DNA from: GCA-2688775 sp035288865
GTDB lineage: Archaea > Nanobdellota > Nanobdellia > Woesearchaeales > GW2011-AR4
DNA: 14,273 nucleotides
Assembly: GCA_035288865.1 (NCBI GenBank)
Contig: DATDZA010000053.1
Location: forward strand, 1 to 14,273
Direction: 5' to 3'
Position 1 is the stretch's first letter. Each line of letters opens with the position of its first letter. The notes beneath the pieces were generated by a model that saw only the letters and a list, made by a program, of their open reading frames with translations, searched no databases and was not told the DNA's origin. Both the position numbers and the translations under genes were made by a program. Positions 13,965-14,273 of this stretch are shown here, piece after piece.

Positions 13965-14273
13965 TTACCAATCATTGTTCATGTCTGCGTTCGTTCCCTG
14001 CTGGGCCGTGGTTCTCTGCTGGATAACTGTGGGCAGGCCTTCCGATATTTCTATTTTGTTGCACAGGACGTTGTCTTTTATCTTCCATTTTAATGGGACT
14101 TTATCAAACTCGATGCAGATTTTATCATAAATACTTTTACTTTCTTTTACAATTGCGTTAGTTCCAAATCTTCCAAATGCAGATCCCCTGCCGATATTGA
14201 CATCTTTCTTGAAAATTTTTATTCCATCACTAATTTGCTTATCTTTCGGAATTATAAAAACATTTATCGACAT
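13965..14273 (-). CDS. Hypothetical protein, possibly cut by the window edge
   Basis: This frame reads 102 residues from an ATG that coincides with the last three bases of the window, so it may be complete or the C-terminal part of a longer gene. The visible part is soluble, mixed alpha/beta in look (VNIGRGSAFGRFG, then KSIYDKICIEFDKVPLKW), with two cysteines and a Gln/Thr-rich end (VIQQRTTAQQGTN). I recognise no domain. Its stop is separated by one base from the ATG of the membrane protein downstream, so the two are almost certainly co-transcribed. Confidence 0.65.
   Translation of the reverse strand: MSINVFIIPKDKQISDGIKIFKKDVNIGRGSAFGRFGTNAIVKESKSIYDKICIEFDKVPLKWKIKDNVLCNKIEISEGLPTVIQQRTTAQQGTNADMNNDW

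Overview
The window reads as a stretch of an archaeal genome, most probably a small-genome DPANN-type archaeon of the Woesearchaeota/Pacearchaeota kind. The signs are archaeal BRE/TATA promoter elements, starts that look leaderless, a T-tract terminator without a hairpin, a class III (type IV pilin-like) signal sequence, tightly packed or overlapping genes, and an enormous secreted multidomain protein. The lineage is inferred from these features and from general protein style. There is no rRNA, tRNA or universal marker in the window to prove it.

Left part (1-2895, + strand): a promoter region holding two diverged direct copies of a 49-bp BRE/TATA/start-site unit spaced 138 bp apart, a hairpin with a CCTCC loop between them, and a third TATA box nearer the first gene. 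Three genes follow: an unrecognised soluble helical protein (324-1067), a protein with an HExxH zinc-metallopeptidase motif and a charged disordered tail (1141-2670), and a very small single-span membrane protein (2710-2895). The last gene overlaps the convergent neighbouring gene by 6 bp.

Right part (2890-14273, all - strand, so read from right to left): a partial or complete small protein at the window edge (13965-14273), a six-helix membrane protein (13160-13963), a 53-aa AbrB/SpoVT-like DNA-binding protein missed by simple length cut-offs (12832-12993), a 638-aa secreted or anchored protein with a class III pilin-like N-terminus (10785-12701), a 2264-aa secreted giant protein (3716-10510), and a second six-helix membrane protein (2890-3711). 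The two membrane proteins look like diverged paralogues and bracket the two large exported proteins.

The giant protein fills almost half of the window. It has a signal peptide, an N-terminal series of fibronectin-III and Ig-like modules, a long cysteine-rich centre that I cannot assign, further beta-rich modules, and a C-terminal M15B (VanY-type D,D-carboxypeptidase) domain with its zinc and catalytic residues intact. A peptidoglycan-peptidase fold on an archaeal surface protein suggests that it acts on another organism's wall or on some other cell-surface peptide. Together, the giant protein, the pilin-headed protein and the paired membrane proteins look like a cell-surface apparatus. This is inference from layout and motifs. 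No defence system, CRISPR array, insertion sequence or RNA gene was recognised.
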